Part shown: piece by piece, positions 1 to 5,571 of the stretch
How positions within the stretch are numbered: the stretch's first letter is position 1
Layout: the number at the start of each line of letters is the position of its first letter
Assembly (NCBI GenBank): GCA_946055365.1
Contig: CAMGFM010000102.1
Coordinates: 1-5,571 of the forward strand
Length of the DNA: 5,571 nt
Origin: an uncultured Prevotella sp.
GTDB taxonomy: Bacteria; Bacteroidota; Bacteroidia; Bacteroidales; Bacteroidaceae
Direction of reading: 5' to 3'
Position numbers and translations under genes: made by a program
The notes under the pieces: model-generated
Seen by the model: only the letters and a program-made list of their open reading frames with translations
Database searches by the model: none
What the model was told of the DNA's origin: nothing

Positions 1-287
1 ACAAAGAACACTTCTGGAAGGAGATAGGACGCGGCATACGCGAAGTCGGCATACTCGAGATGGAGCTGTATATATCAGGCACGCGTCTCGTAATGATAGT
101 GGACGCACCGCAGGACTTTGACTGGGACACTGCCATGGCGCGTCTTGCCACACTGCCAAGACAGCAGGAGTGGGAAAACCACGTGGCGCAGTTTCAAAAC
201 TGCGACTCCAACGCCACATCATCGCAGAAATGGAACATGATGGAGCGCATGTTTTATCTCTACCCTGAAGAAGAGACGACAATCTGA
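1..287 (+). CDS. rhaM: L-rhamnose mutarotase family protein (RhaM/DUF718), 3' part, 5' end outside window
   Basis: The frame is open from base 3 (bases 1-2 belong to the preceding codon) to the TGA at 285-287, giving 94 visible residues. RhaM proteins are about 105-115 residues long, so roughly 15-20 N-terminal residues are missing. The ATG at 60 is an internal Met (GILEMELY), because family sequence continues upstream of it as EHFWKEIGRGIREVGILEMEL. Family features visible are the FWKEI motif, the GTRLVMIVDAP strand, DFDWDTAMARLATLPRQQEW and the C-terminal MMERMFYLYP. The family interconverts alpha and beta anomers of L-rhamnose or related deoxy-sugars in the cytoplasm. Because the next gene is fkp, the natural substrate here may be L-fucose; that is inference from context. 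RhaM is the family name and does not settle the substrate. The catalytic region near the N-terminus is largely outside the window, so completeness of the active site cannot be judged. Confidence 0.85.
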   Translation, partial: KEHFWKEIGRGIREVGILEMELYISGTRLVMIVDAPQDFDWDTAMARLATLPRQQEWENHVAQFQNCDSNATSSQKWNMMERMFYLYPEEETTI

Positions 288-351
288 AGAAAAACAAAAT
301 AACCAAAGGTGGCAGTCACAGACACATGCGCCATCATAATAGTAAACAAAC

Positions 352-3198
352 ATGCAGAAGATGAAAAAATTGCTTTCCTTGCCGCCCAACCTCGTGGAGT
401 GTTTTCACGACGTGACGGGGCTTTGCCGCGACGAATGGTTCTGCACCAGCGACCCCGTGGGCAGAAAACTGGGTTCAGGAGGCGGCACTACATGGCTGCT
501 GAGGCACGCCTATGAGGCGGAACATACCGACAAGAGCCTCAGCGAATGGATAGCCGACGGCAAGAGACTGCTGCTACACGCCGGAGGACAAAGCAGGCGA
601 CTGCCCTCCTACGCCCCATCGGGCAAGATACTTACCCCACTGCCCGTGTTCAGATGGGAACGCGGCCAGCAGCTCACGCAAAACCTGCTGTCGCTGCAAG
701 TGCCTCTCTACAGCCGCATCATGGACGCTACGCCCAAGAGACTCAACACCATGATCGTGAGCGGCGACGTATACATACGAGCCACTGAGGCTCTGCAACC
801 AATACCCGAAGACGCAGACATCGTGTGTTACGGTCTGTGGCTCGGGCCGGAGATTGCCACAAACCACGGAGTGTTTGTCTCCACAAGGCAAAAGCCCACG
901 GAACTCAAGTGCATGCTACAGAAGCCTGCCGCAAAGACGCTGTCAGAACTGCTCACCGACCATTTCTACCTCACCGACATAGGCGTGTGGATACTGTCGG
1001 ACAAGGCCGTGGAGGTGTTGATGAGACGCTCCACAAAGGACGGTGACATGCAGCACGGAGAGGTGGGCAACTATGACCTGTATGGAGAGTTTGGCTGCGC
1101 CCTCGGCTATGAGCCTACGGTCAAGGACGACGAGATAAACAGGCTCAAAGTGGCCATACTGCCACTGCCGGGCGGCGAGTTCTATCATTTCGGCACGTCT
1201 GGAGAACTGTTGTCGTCAATGCTCGCAATACAAAATCTTGTGAACGACCAGCGAGAAATCGTACACCATGACCGTAAGCCACACCCCTCGATATTCGTGC
1301 AGAACGCCGACATAGAGATAAAGTTCACCAAGGACAACCGCAATATATGGGTCGAAAACTCGCATATAGGCAAGACATGGACGCTGACGAGTAACAATAT
1401 AGTCACGGGAGTGCCGCACAACACATGGAACATGACACTGAGAGATGGCGAATGTGTGGACATAGTGCCTATGGGTGAGGACTCATGGGCTGTGAGGCCA
1501 TACGGCATCGACGACAAGTTCCGCGGCAGCCTCGACACGACCGACTGGCTCGGCGACAAATTCAATCTTTGGGCTAAGGCACACGGCATAGACACACTCA
1601 GCATAGAGGGTGGCAGCGACATACAGGGGGCTATGATATTCCCAATAGTCAACAACATGGACGACATGGGGGAAGTGGTCAGATGGATGCTCAACGCCAC
1701 GGACTCTGCAAGAGGCAGGGAGATATGGACAAACGCAAGGCGCGTCAGTGCCGACATGATAAGCGCGGCTGCCAACCTGCGCCGTTTGACGGAGCAACGC
1801 AGGGCTTTGCGTGCAAGCAACTGGCAGATGATAGCCAAGAACTGGCGACACAGCGTGTTCTATCACACCGACCTCTATCATGCGGCAGGCGAGTTTCGCA
1901 ACAACAACATCCCCCTGCCCGAGGCATTGCCCGATTCTGCCCCACTGCTCATCAGAGCCTGCGACGCAATGTTCAGGTCTGCCGTTGGCGACGACGCATC
2001 TATGGAACAGAAAGCATTTGGCATATTGCGCCAAAGCATCACCGACAACTCGCTCAATGACAGACAGCTGCCCAAGATGTCGGTATATGCCGACCAGATA
2101 GTGTGGGGTCGCTCTCCCGTAAGGATAGACATAGCAGGAGGATGGACTGACACGCCACCGTTCTGCCTCATGGAAGGCGGCAGCGTGGTGAACTTTGCCA
2201 TTGAACTCAACGGTCAGCCGCCTCTCCAAGTGTACATAAAGCCATGCAGCGAGCCTAAGATAGTGATGCGGAGCATCGACCTTGGCGCGTCAGAGACGAT
2301 TAACACCTATGAGGAGCTTGCCGTTTATAACAAGATTGGCTCTCCTTTCTCTATACCCAAGGCCGCACTGTCACTGGCAGGTTTTCTCCCGATGTTCTGC
2401 AAGGAGACTTACGCATCGCTCAAAGACCAGCTCCTCGACTTTGGCGCAGGCATAGAGGTGACCCTGTTATCGGCCATACCCGCTGGCTCGGGACTCGGCA
2501 CAAGCAGCCTGCTGGCCTCTACCGTGCTCGGAGCCCTGAGCGACTTCTGCGGACTCGGCTGGGATAAAAAGGAAGTGGGCAAACGCACACTCATACTGGA
2601 ACAGCTGCTCACCTCGGGCGGCGGATGGCAAGACCAGTATGGCGGACTGCTGCCTGGCATAAAGCTCCTACAGACACAACGCGGACTCATACAGGACACA
2701 GACATAAGGTATCTGCCGTCTGACCTCTTCACACAGCCCGACTACAGGGCTTGTCACCTGCTCTACTACACTGGCATCACACGCACCGCAAAGACCATTC
2801 TCGCGGAGATAGTGAAAAAGATGTTCCTCAACGAAAACGAGGAACTCGCTCTGTTGCGCGAGATGAAGAGCCACACGCTTGAGATGTTCGATGCCATACA
2901 ACGCATTGACTTCTCGCGCATGGGACGTCTCGTGAGAAAGACGTGGCAACAGAACCAGCTGCTTGACTCTGGCACAAACCCCGATTGCGTGAGACATCTC
3001 ACAGACCTCGTGGACGACCTGTGTCTGGGCTACAAGCTGCCAGGAGCAGGCGGAGGCGGCTACCTCTATATGGTGGCCAAGGATGTGGAGGCCGCTGCAC
3101 GCATCAGGCATATACTGTCTGAAAACAGGCCAAACGACAAAGCACGCTTCGTGGATATGAGTCTGAGCCATAGGGGATTGCAGGTAAGCAGGAGCTGA
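352..3198 (+). CDS. fkp: Bifunctional L-fucokinase / L-fucose-1-phosphate guanylyltransferase (Fkp)
   Basis: Cytoplasmic two-step salvage enzyme: L-fucose + ATP gives L-fucose-1-phosphate, which with GTP gives GDP-L-fucose. In Bacteroides this supplies fucosylation of capsular polysaccharide and glycoproteins. The 948 residues match the usual length (B. fragilis Fkp is about 949). The N-terminal pyrophosphorylase half carries GSGGGT (41-46) and HAGGQSRRLPSYAPSGK (76-92), the nucleotide-binding signature. The C-terminal GHMP kinase half starts near residue 584 with VWGRSPVRIDIAGGWTDTPP (584-603), then the ATP loop AIPAGSGLGTSS (708-719), GGGWQDQYGG with the likely catalytic base Asp761, and motif 3 KLPGAGGGGY (895-904). 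All motifs are intact, with no frameshift. The start is ambiguous: ATG 352 gives MQKMKKLLSLPP, while ATG 361 gives MKKLLSLPP, which aligns better with the remembered B. fragilis N-terminus. Neither has a Shine-Dalgarno sequence; the A/T-rich stretch upstream is usual for Bacteroidetes. The gene lies 64 bases after the mutarotase gene, probably in one operon. Confidence 0.97.
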   Translation: MQKMKKLLSLPPNLVECFHDVTGLCRDEWFCTSDPVGRKLGSGGGTTWLLRHAYEAEHTDKSLSEWIADGKRLLLHAGGQSRRLPSYAPSGKILTPLPVFRWERGQQLTQNLLSLQVPLYSRIMDATPKRLNTMIVSGDVYIRATEALQPIPEDADIVCYGLWLGPEIATNHGVFVSTRQKPTELKCMLQKPAAKTLSELLTDHFYLTDIGVWILSDKAVEVLMRRSTKDGDMQHGEVGNYDLYGEFGCALGYEPTVKDDEINRLKVAILPLPGGEFYHFGTSGELLSSMLAIQNLVNDQREIVHHDRKPHPSIFVQNADIEIKFTKDNRNIWVENSHIGKTWTLTSNNIVTGVPHNTWNMTLRDGECVDIVPMGEDSWAVRPYGIDDKFRGSLDTTDWLGDKFNLWAKAHGIDTLSIEGGSDIQGAMIFPIVNNMDDMGEVVRWMLNATDSARGREIWTNARRVSADMISAAANLRRLTEQRRALRASNWQMIAKNWRHSVFYHTDLYHAAGEFRNNNIPLPEALPDSAPLLIRACDAMFRSAVGDDASMEQKAFGILRQSITDNSLNDRQLPKMSVYADQIVWGRSPVRIDIAGGWTDTPPFCLMEGGSVVNFAIELNGQPPLQVYIKPCSEPKIVMRSIDLGASETINTYEELAVYNKIGSPFSIPKAALSLAGFLPMFCKETYASLKDQLLDFGAGIEVTLLSAIPAGSGLGTSSLLASTVLGALSDFCGLGWDKKEVGKRTLILEQLLTSGGGWQDQYGGLLPGIKLLQTQRGLIQDTDIRYLPSDLFTQPDYRACHLLYYTGITRTAKTILAEIVKKMFLNENEELALLREMKSHTLEMFDAIQRIDFSRMGRLVRKTWQQNQLLDSGTNPDCVRHLTDLVDDLCLGYKLPGAGGGGYLYMVAKDVEAAARIRHILSENRPNDKARFVDMSLSHRGLQVSRS

Positions 3199-3346
3199 TG
3201 ACGGCACTTGCACGCATGCACGCCATAACCCACACACACGACACGCCCACACACATATACGGGGTGTGACCGCATGACACGAAAGAGTCACAACACAAGG
3301 CACACACCTAATATGCGCCACACGGAGACTGTCACACGAAAAAAGC
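3199..3346. other. Gene-free spacer after fkp, C/A-rich on the + strand
   Basis: No convincing gene is present. At 3221-3260, 34 of 40 bases are A or C, with repeated CACA runs, a strong strand asymmetry. The segment 3261-3337 contains scattered GTGTGAC and GTCACA elements: GTGTGAC at 3264-3270, GTCACA at 3287-3292 and GTCACAC at 3331-3337. These could pair as weak, widely spaced inverted repeats, but no compact stem forms. A 23-codon reading frame (3198-3269) overlaps the fkp stop as TGATG but has biased composition (Thr/His-rich) and no recognisable similarity. As transcribed 3' UTR the stretch would be C-rich, G-poor and largely unstructured. C-rich, G-poor RNA is a feature of Rho-utilisation sites, so Rho-dependent termination is possible but unproven. 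Confidence 0.5.
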
Positions 3347-3383
3347 CAAAGGGTCATTTTGCGCTATGCAAAATGGCTCTTTG
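3347..3383 (+). terminator. Long A/U-rich hairpin downstream of fkp, possible terminator
   Basis: The arms AAAGGGTCATTTTGC (3348-3362) and GCAAAATGGCTCTTT (3368-3382) pair over all 15 positions as RNA, with two G-U wobbles and the 5-base loop GCTAT. A C-G pair at 3347/3383 extends it to 16. An A-run lies just before the 5' arm (3339-3344). The 3' arm ends in CTCTTT, but the following bases are GCTATAAT rather than a U-tract, so this is not a textbook intrinsic terminator. It lies about 150 bases past the fkp stop and could end the mutarotase-fkp transcript or stabilise its 3' end. The stem is formed by the first two units of the tandem array that continues downstream, so the hairpin may be a by-product of the repeat's near-palindromic core. 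Confidence 0.45.
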
Positions 3384-3564
3384 CTATAATAAAGTGGCTC
3401 TTTGGGACAGACAAAGTGGCTCTTTTAAAAGCACGAAATGGCTCTTTTGAACAAGCGAAGAGAATCCTTGACAAACGTAAGGTGACATCCTGGAACAATC
3501 AAACGGCTTTTTAGAATATGCAAGGAGCCTATTTGACAAACGTAAAGAGTTGTGCCTCAATGCC
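3348..3564. repeat. Degenerate tandem array, about ten units of 21-23 bp
   Basis: Units can be set at 3348, 3370, 3391, 3413, 3436, 3458, 3479, 3501, 3522 and 3544, each beginning with a purine run AAR/AAA and then, in the best copies, TGGCTCTTT. That core recurs exactly at 3374, 3395, 3417 and 3439, with spacings of 21, 22 and 22. Later units are diverged (for example ATCCTTGAC, GGCTTTTTAG, AGCCTATTTGAC) but keep the phase. The best 13-mer, AAAGTGGCTCTTT, is an imperfect dyad: 10 of 13 positions match its own reverse complement. A 10-bp perfect palindrome CTTTTAAAAG sits at 3422-3431. The mixed 21/22 period is not a multiple of three, so no periodic peptide is encoded, and unlike CRISPR there are no unique spacers of 30-40 bp. 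Function is unknown. Two helical turns per unit would suit a protein array; repeat slippage is the simplest origin. Confidence 0.8.
3468..3545. repeat. 13-bp perfect direct repeat inside the array (TTGACAAACGTAA)
   Basis: TTGACAAACGTAA occurs at 3468-3480 and again at 3533-3545. The copies are 65 bases apart, which equals three array periods, so this half of the array probably arose by duplication of a three-unit block. The TTGACA within it resembles a proteobacterial sigma-70 -35 box, but Bacteroidetes primary sigma factors use a different consensus and no fitting downstream element was found, so it is not called a promoter. Confidence 0.75.
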
Positions 3565-3577
3565 ACGCATACATTCG
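3550..3577 (+). promoter_or_regulatory. Possible Bacteroidetes-type promoter for ogt
   Basis: TTG at 3550-3552 and TACATTCG at 3570-3577 resemble the Bacteroidetes -33 (TTTG/TTG) and -7 (TAnnTTTG) elements; the -7 box differs from consensus at one defined position (C for T). The 17-base gap is slightly shorter than the usual 19-21. Transcription would start around 3583-3586, giving a leader of about 50 bases before the ATG at 3637. The -33 element lies within the last unit of the tandem array. This is a pattern match only. Confidence 0.3.
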
Positions 3578-3636
3578 ACACATAACAGAGACGAGGCTTT
3601 ATTCAACGCACTCACGTTAATAAACGCATAAAACAC

Positions 3637-4164
3637 ATGATTGAGAAAAGTATCATCAAGACAAGACGTTACACATCGCCCTGCGGCACTCTGACGCTCG
3701 GCTCTTTTGGCGACAAGCTATGCCTGTGTGAATGGCATACTGACAAACACGGCGACATCGTGCAAAGACGGCTGAAAAGAACGTTGAACGCCAATCTCGA
3801 GGAGGGTACATCAGAAGTTATCGAAAAAGCCGCGGCGCAACTCAATGAATTTTTCGCAGGAAGACGCAAGGTATTTGACGTGCCGTTGCTGTTCGTCGGG
3901 ACAGATTTTCAGAAGACGGTGTGGGAAGAATTGATGAATGTTCCTTTCGGCAAGACGCTTTCTTATGGAGAGATGGCACGCAGAATCGGCAAGCCCAAGG
4001 CTGTACGTGCTGTGGCAAATGCCAACAACGCAAACCCGATGTGCATTTTCGCTCCCTGCCACCGCATCATCGGCAGCGACCACTCGCTGACTGGTTATGC
4101 AGGAGGACTCGATGCTAAACGCATACTGCTTGAATTGGAAGGGTGTTGTCCTGCAAAAATATAG
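3637..4164 (+). CDS. ogt: Methylated-DNA--[protein]-cysteine S-methyltransferase (O6-alkylguanine-DNA alkyltransferase, Ogt type)
   Basis: Suicide DNA repair protein that moves the alkyl group from O6-alkylguanine (or O4-alkylthymine) to its own cysteine. The 175 residues are typical of single-protein Ogt. The N-terminal domain (about 1-88) starts with SPCGTLTLGSFGDKLCLCEW. The C-terminal DNA-binding and active-site domain runs from about DFQKTVWEEL (90-99). The active site is PCHRIIG with acceptor Cys141. Spacing of the other key residues matches human MGMT: Tyr110 (Tyr114), the arginine finger Arg124 in RAVANAN (Arg128), Asn133 (Asn137), Cys141 (Cys145) and Glu168 (Glu172). YAGGL (154-158) closes the substrate pocket. 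No Ada-type regulatory domain is fused to it. The ATG at 3637 is preceded by A/T-rich sequence without a Shine-Dalgarno site, and residues follow family sequence from near the start. It stands alone, behind a 438-base gap and convergent with dnaB. The gene is intact. Confidence 0.96.
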   Translation: MIEKSIIKTRRYTSPCGTLTLGSFGDKLCLCEWHTDKHGDIVQRRLKRTLNANLEEGTSEVIEKAAAQLNEFFAGRRKVFDVPLLFVGTDFQKTVWEELMNVPFGKTLSYGEMARRIGKPKAVRAVANANNANPMCIFAPCHRIIGSDHSLTGYAGGLDAKRILLELEGCCPAKI

Positions 4165-4183
4165 AGCAAACCGACATGCTACT

Positions 4184-4255
4184 GAAATGTGACCTTACAA
4201 TAAACAGAAACAAAGCCCTTTGAGTACAGAAAATGTGACTCCATGAATAAACAGA
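4184..4255. repeat. Diverged direct repeat downstream of ogt
   Basis: Copy 1 (4184-4208) begins GAAATGTGACC and ends AATAAACAGA; copy 2 (4229-4255) begins GAAAATGTGACT and ends AATAAACAGA. They match at about 20 of 25 aligned bases with two small indels and are about 45 bases apart. The second copy ends inside the left arm of the inverted repeat at 4251. It looks like an old local duplication; no function is apparent. Confidence 0.45.
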
Positions 4256-4294
4256 GGAGGAGACACGCCTGTCAAGACGCGCCCCCTCCTCTGT
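4251..4294. terminator. 10-bp inverted repeat, candidate terminator for dnaB and possibly ogt
   Basis: ACAGAGGAGG (4251-4260) is the exact reverse complement of CCTCCTCTGT (4285-4294), with a 24-base loop that can itself form a small GACA/TGTC stem (4262-4265 and 4270-4273). It lies about 87 bases past both the ogt stop and the dnaB stop. Read on the minus strand, the stem is followed by TTTATT, a short T-rich tail; on the plus strand it is followed by ATATATGTATAG, which is less terminator-like. It is therefore more likely to serve dnaB. The large loop lowers confidence. Confidence 0.45.
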
Positions 4295-4381
4295 ATATAT
4301 GTATAGTTGTTTCCGTATGTATCGCTGTTTTTACGGGCCTCACACATCTTTTCCGCCCAGTGCAGCCTCCTTGCATCAAGC

Positions 4382-4546
4382 CTAAAAGGGTGACAGCGAA
4401 GGAGACACGGGTATATCTCCAAACGGATCGTCATCGGGCATCATGCCTGGAGGCGGCATCATGTTCCTGCCGCCGCCGTTCATCTTACTACCCACAATCT
4501 CCGAGCCTAAAGGCACGGCATCGGCAGAGTGCATGGGCGCACGCTC
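4382..4546 (-). other. Low-complexity, SSB-like C-terminal tail of DnaB
   Basis: The end of DnaB after the ATPase core is a probably disordered tail with GGGRNMMPPPGMMP, then DDDPFGDIP, then a final SLSPF. Bacterial SSB proteins end in an acidic tip finishing in Pro-Phe (DDDIPF in E. coli), which docks partner proteins. The DDDPF element and the terminal Pro-Phe here resemble that tip, but in two separate pieces. The sequence is seen directly; any role in partner binding is inference. Confidence 0.5.
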
Positions 4547-5571
4547 TGGGTCTTGAAAGCGCGTGTACTCACCCTTAAAGGTCAGCAACACGTCTCCCGT
4601 TGCGCCCTTACGGTGCTTGGCAATGATAATCTGCGCCATGCCACGAAGGTCGTTGTTTTTCTCATCCGTAAGGATGTGATAGTATTCTGGGCGATGCACG
4701 AATATCACCATGTCCGCATCCTGCTCTATGGCACCCGATTCGCGCAGGTCGGAGAGCTGCGGACGCTTGCCCTCAAGTCCCTCACGGTTTTCAACTGTAC
4801 GGTTGAGCTGCGAGAGTGCCAGTATGGGGATGTCAAGCTCCTTGGCAAGTCCCTTTAGTGACTGCGATATTTTGGAAACCTCCTCCTGACGGTTGCCAAA
4901 CTTCATTCCGTTGGCGTTCATGAGCTGCAAATAGTCTATCATGATTATCTTCACCTTCTTCTCACGCACGAGACGGCGGGCCTTGGTGCGCAGCTCAAAA
5001 ATCGAAAGTCCCGGGGTGTCGTCTATATAGAGCGGCTTGCCCTGCAGCTTGCGTATGTTTTTGTCAAAGCGTTCCCATTCATCGGGCGACAACTGACCAT
5101 TGAGCATCTTGTTGCCCGGTATTTCGCACACGTTGGAGATGAGACGGTTGACAAGCTGCACGCTGTTCATTTCAAGCGAAAAGAAAGCTATTGGCACCTG
5201 ATAGTCCACCGCAATGTTCTTGGCGAGCGACAATGCGAATGATGTCTTGCCCATCGCTGGACGACCTGCTATGATTACAAGGTCAGAGCTTTGCCATCCA
5301 CTGGTTTTCTCGTCGAGCTTGGTATAGCCCGTAGGCACACCCGTGAGTCCGCCGCTGTTGGCAGACGCTTTCTGAAGTATCTCCGTGGCCTGTCGTATGA
5401 TGGGATCTACCTGCGAATAGTCTTTCTTCATGTTGTGCTGCGACAACTCAAAGAGACTGCTCTCCGCCTCCTGCATCAGCTCATCCACATCCTGACTCTC
5501 GTCAAAGGCCTTTGTCTCTATGACCGAGGCATAGGATATGAGCTGACGGGCGAGATGTTTGTGGGCAAGTA
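4382..5571 (-). CDS. dnaB: Replicative DNA helicase DnaB, C-terminal part (5' end outside window)
   Basis: Hexameric ATP-driven 5'-3' helicase that unwinds the replication fork. The frame is open on the minus strand from the window edge to TAG at 4384-4382, giving 395 residues. Bacteroidetes DnaB is about 500-530 residues, so some 110-130 N-terminal residues are missing. The GTG at 5488-5486 (VDELMQEAE) is internal: family sequence continues upstream as LARQLISYASVIETKAFDES, the end of the N-terminal domain. The RecA-like ATPase shows Walker A GRPAMGKT (5266-5243), Walker B IIMIDYLQLM with its Asp at 4936-4934, the DNA-binding and sensor stretch ALSQLNRTVENR, the conserved LSDLRESGAIEQDADMV, and KHRKGATG (4618-4595) carrying the arginine finger. 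No intein is present in the visible part. After the core (ending near GEYTRFQDPE) comes a low-complexity tail of about 50 residues rich in Gly, Met, Pro and Asp, ending in Pro-Phe. Convergent with ogt. Confidence 0.97.
   Translation of the reverse strand, partial: LAHKHLARQLISYASVIETKAFDESQDVDELMQEAESSLFELSQHNMKKDYSQVDPIIRQATEILQKASANSGGLTGVPTGYTKLDEKTSGWQSSDLVIIAGRPAMGKTSFALSLAKNIAVDYQVPIAFFSLEMNSVQLVNRLISNVCEIPGNKMLNGQLSPDEWERFDKNIRKLQGKPLYIDDTPGLSIFELRTKARRLVREKKVKIIMIDYLQLMNANGMKFGNRQEEVSKISQSLKGLAKELDIPILALSQLNRTVENREGLEGKRPQLSDLRESGAIEQDADMVIFVHRPEYYHILTDEKNNDLRGMAQIIIAKHRKGATGDVLLTFKGEYTRFQDPERAPMHSADAVPLGSEIVGSKMNGGGRNMMPPPGMMPDDDPFGDIPVSPSLSPF

Larger units (their letters stand above)
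4165..4381. other. Intergenic region between convergent ogt and dnaB
   Basis: These 217 bases hold no convincing gene; open frames that cross the region run antisense into dnaB. The ogt-proximal part holds a diverged direct repeat, the middle holds a perfect 10-bp inverted repeat, and the dnaB-proximal part (4300-4381) has only a weak CCGTA/TACGG pair (4313-4317 and 4332-4336). Transcripts from both sides end here, so terminators are expected and promoters are not. Confidence 0.6.

Noticed and set aside
309..515. Small plus-strand frame overlapping the start of fkp
   Set aside because: It overlaps the strongly conserved Fkp N-terminus in another frame, starts at GTG and has no recognisable motif.
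1483..2229. 248-codon minus-strand frame inside fkp
   Set aside because: It is antisense to conserved Fkp sequence, including the GHMP kinase motif 1; long open antisense frames are common in genes with this codon usage.
3198..3269. 23-codon frame overlapping the fkp stop as TGATG
   Set aside because: It is very short and lies in C/A-biased DNA that gives a Thr/His-rich peptide with no recognisable family; the overlap alone is weak evidence.
2668..3357. 229-codon minus-strand frame over the fkp 3' end and spacer
   Set aside because: Most of it is antisense to the conserved GHMP kinase end, and its upstream part reads through the C/A-rich spacer giving a Cys/Val-rich biased peptide.
3383..3390. 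TATAAT-like sequence at 3385-3390 as a promoter -10 box
   Set aside because: Bacteroidetes primary sigma uses TAnnTTTG rather than TATAAT, and no suitable upstream element is found; the A/T richness comes from the repeat unit.
3348..3564. Tandem repeats considered as a CRISPR array
   Set aside because: The repeat plus any spacer totals only 21-23 bp, units are degenerate and no unique 30-40 bp spacers or cas genes are present.
3384..3581. 65-codon minus-strand reading frame across the tandem array
   Set aside because: The repeat period is not a multiple of three, so the peptide is not periodic; it matches no family known to me and is explained by the repeat DNA.
4243..4578. 111-codon plus-strand frame in the ogt-dnaB gap
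   Set aside because: The downstream half is antisense to dnaB, the composition is Arg/Ser/Cys-rich and it spans a candidate terminator; nothing recognisable.
5486..5488. GTG as the start of dnaB
   Set aside because: Conserved DnaB sequence continues upstream in frame to the window edge, so this GTG is an internal valine codon.

Overview
This window most likely comes from a Bacteroidales chromosome, and Prevotella or a close relative fits best. The long fused fucokinase/GDP-fucose pyrophosphorylase (Fkp) is characteristic of Bacteroidales, and the DnaB and mutarotase sequences are of Bacteroidetes type. Start codons are preceded by A/T-rich stretches without a clear Shine-Dalgarno sequence, and GC content looks near or just above 50% by eye, which suits the higher-GC Prevotella. 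The genus is inferred from remembered family sequences, not from a search.

Layout. (1) Bases 1-287 (+) are the 3' part of a RhaM/DUF718-type sugar mutarotase gene. (2) Bases 352-3198 (+) are a complete fkp gene, 64 bases downstream and probably in the same transcript. (3) Bases 3199-3636 hold no convincing gene. They begin with a C/A-rich, G/T-poor stretch, followed by a 15-16 bp hairpin, then about ten degenerate 21-23 bp tandem units that run up to a possible promoter. (4) Bases 3637-4164 (+) are a complete O6-alkylguanine-DNA alkyltransferase gene (ogt). (5) Bases 4165-4381 are the gap between convergent genes, with a diverged direct repeat and a 10 bp inverted repeat that may act as a terminator. 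(6) Bases 4382-5571 (-) are the C-terminal three quarters of the replicative helicase gene dnaB, whose 5' end lies beyond the window.

How the genes work together. The mutarotase and Fkp make a coherent L-fucose salvage pair. The mutarotase would interconvert sugar anomers; Fkp then phosphorylates L-fucose with ATP and transfers GMP from GTP to give GDP-L-fucose, the donor for fucosylated capsule and glycoproteins. Ogt (direct reversal of alkylation damage) and DnaB (replication fork unwinding) are housekeeping genes with no evident link to fucose.

Novelty. None of the genes is new in kind. The least explained element is the 22-bp-period array at 3348-3564 upstream of ogt, with its near-palindromic core and helical-turn spacing. 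It is not a CRISPR array and cannot encode a periodic peptide.
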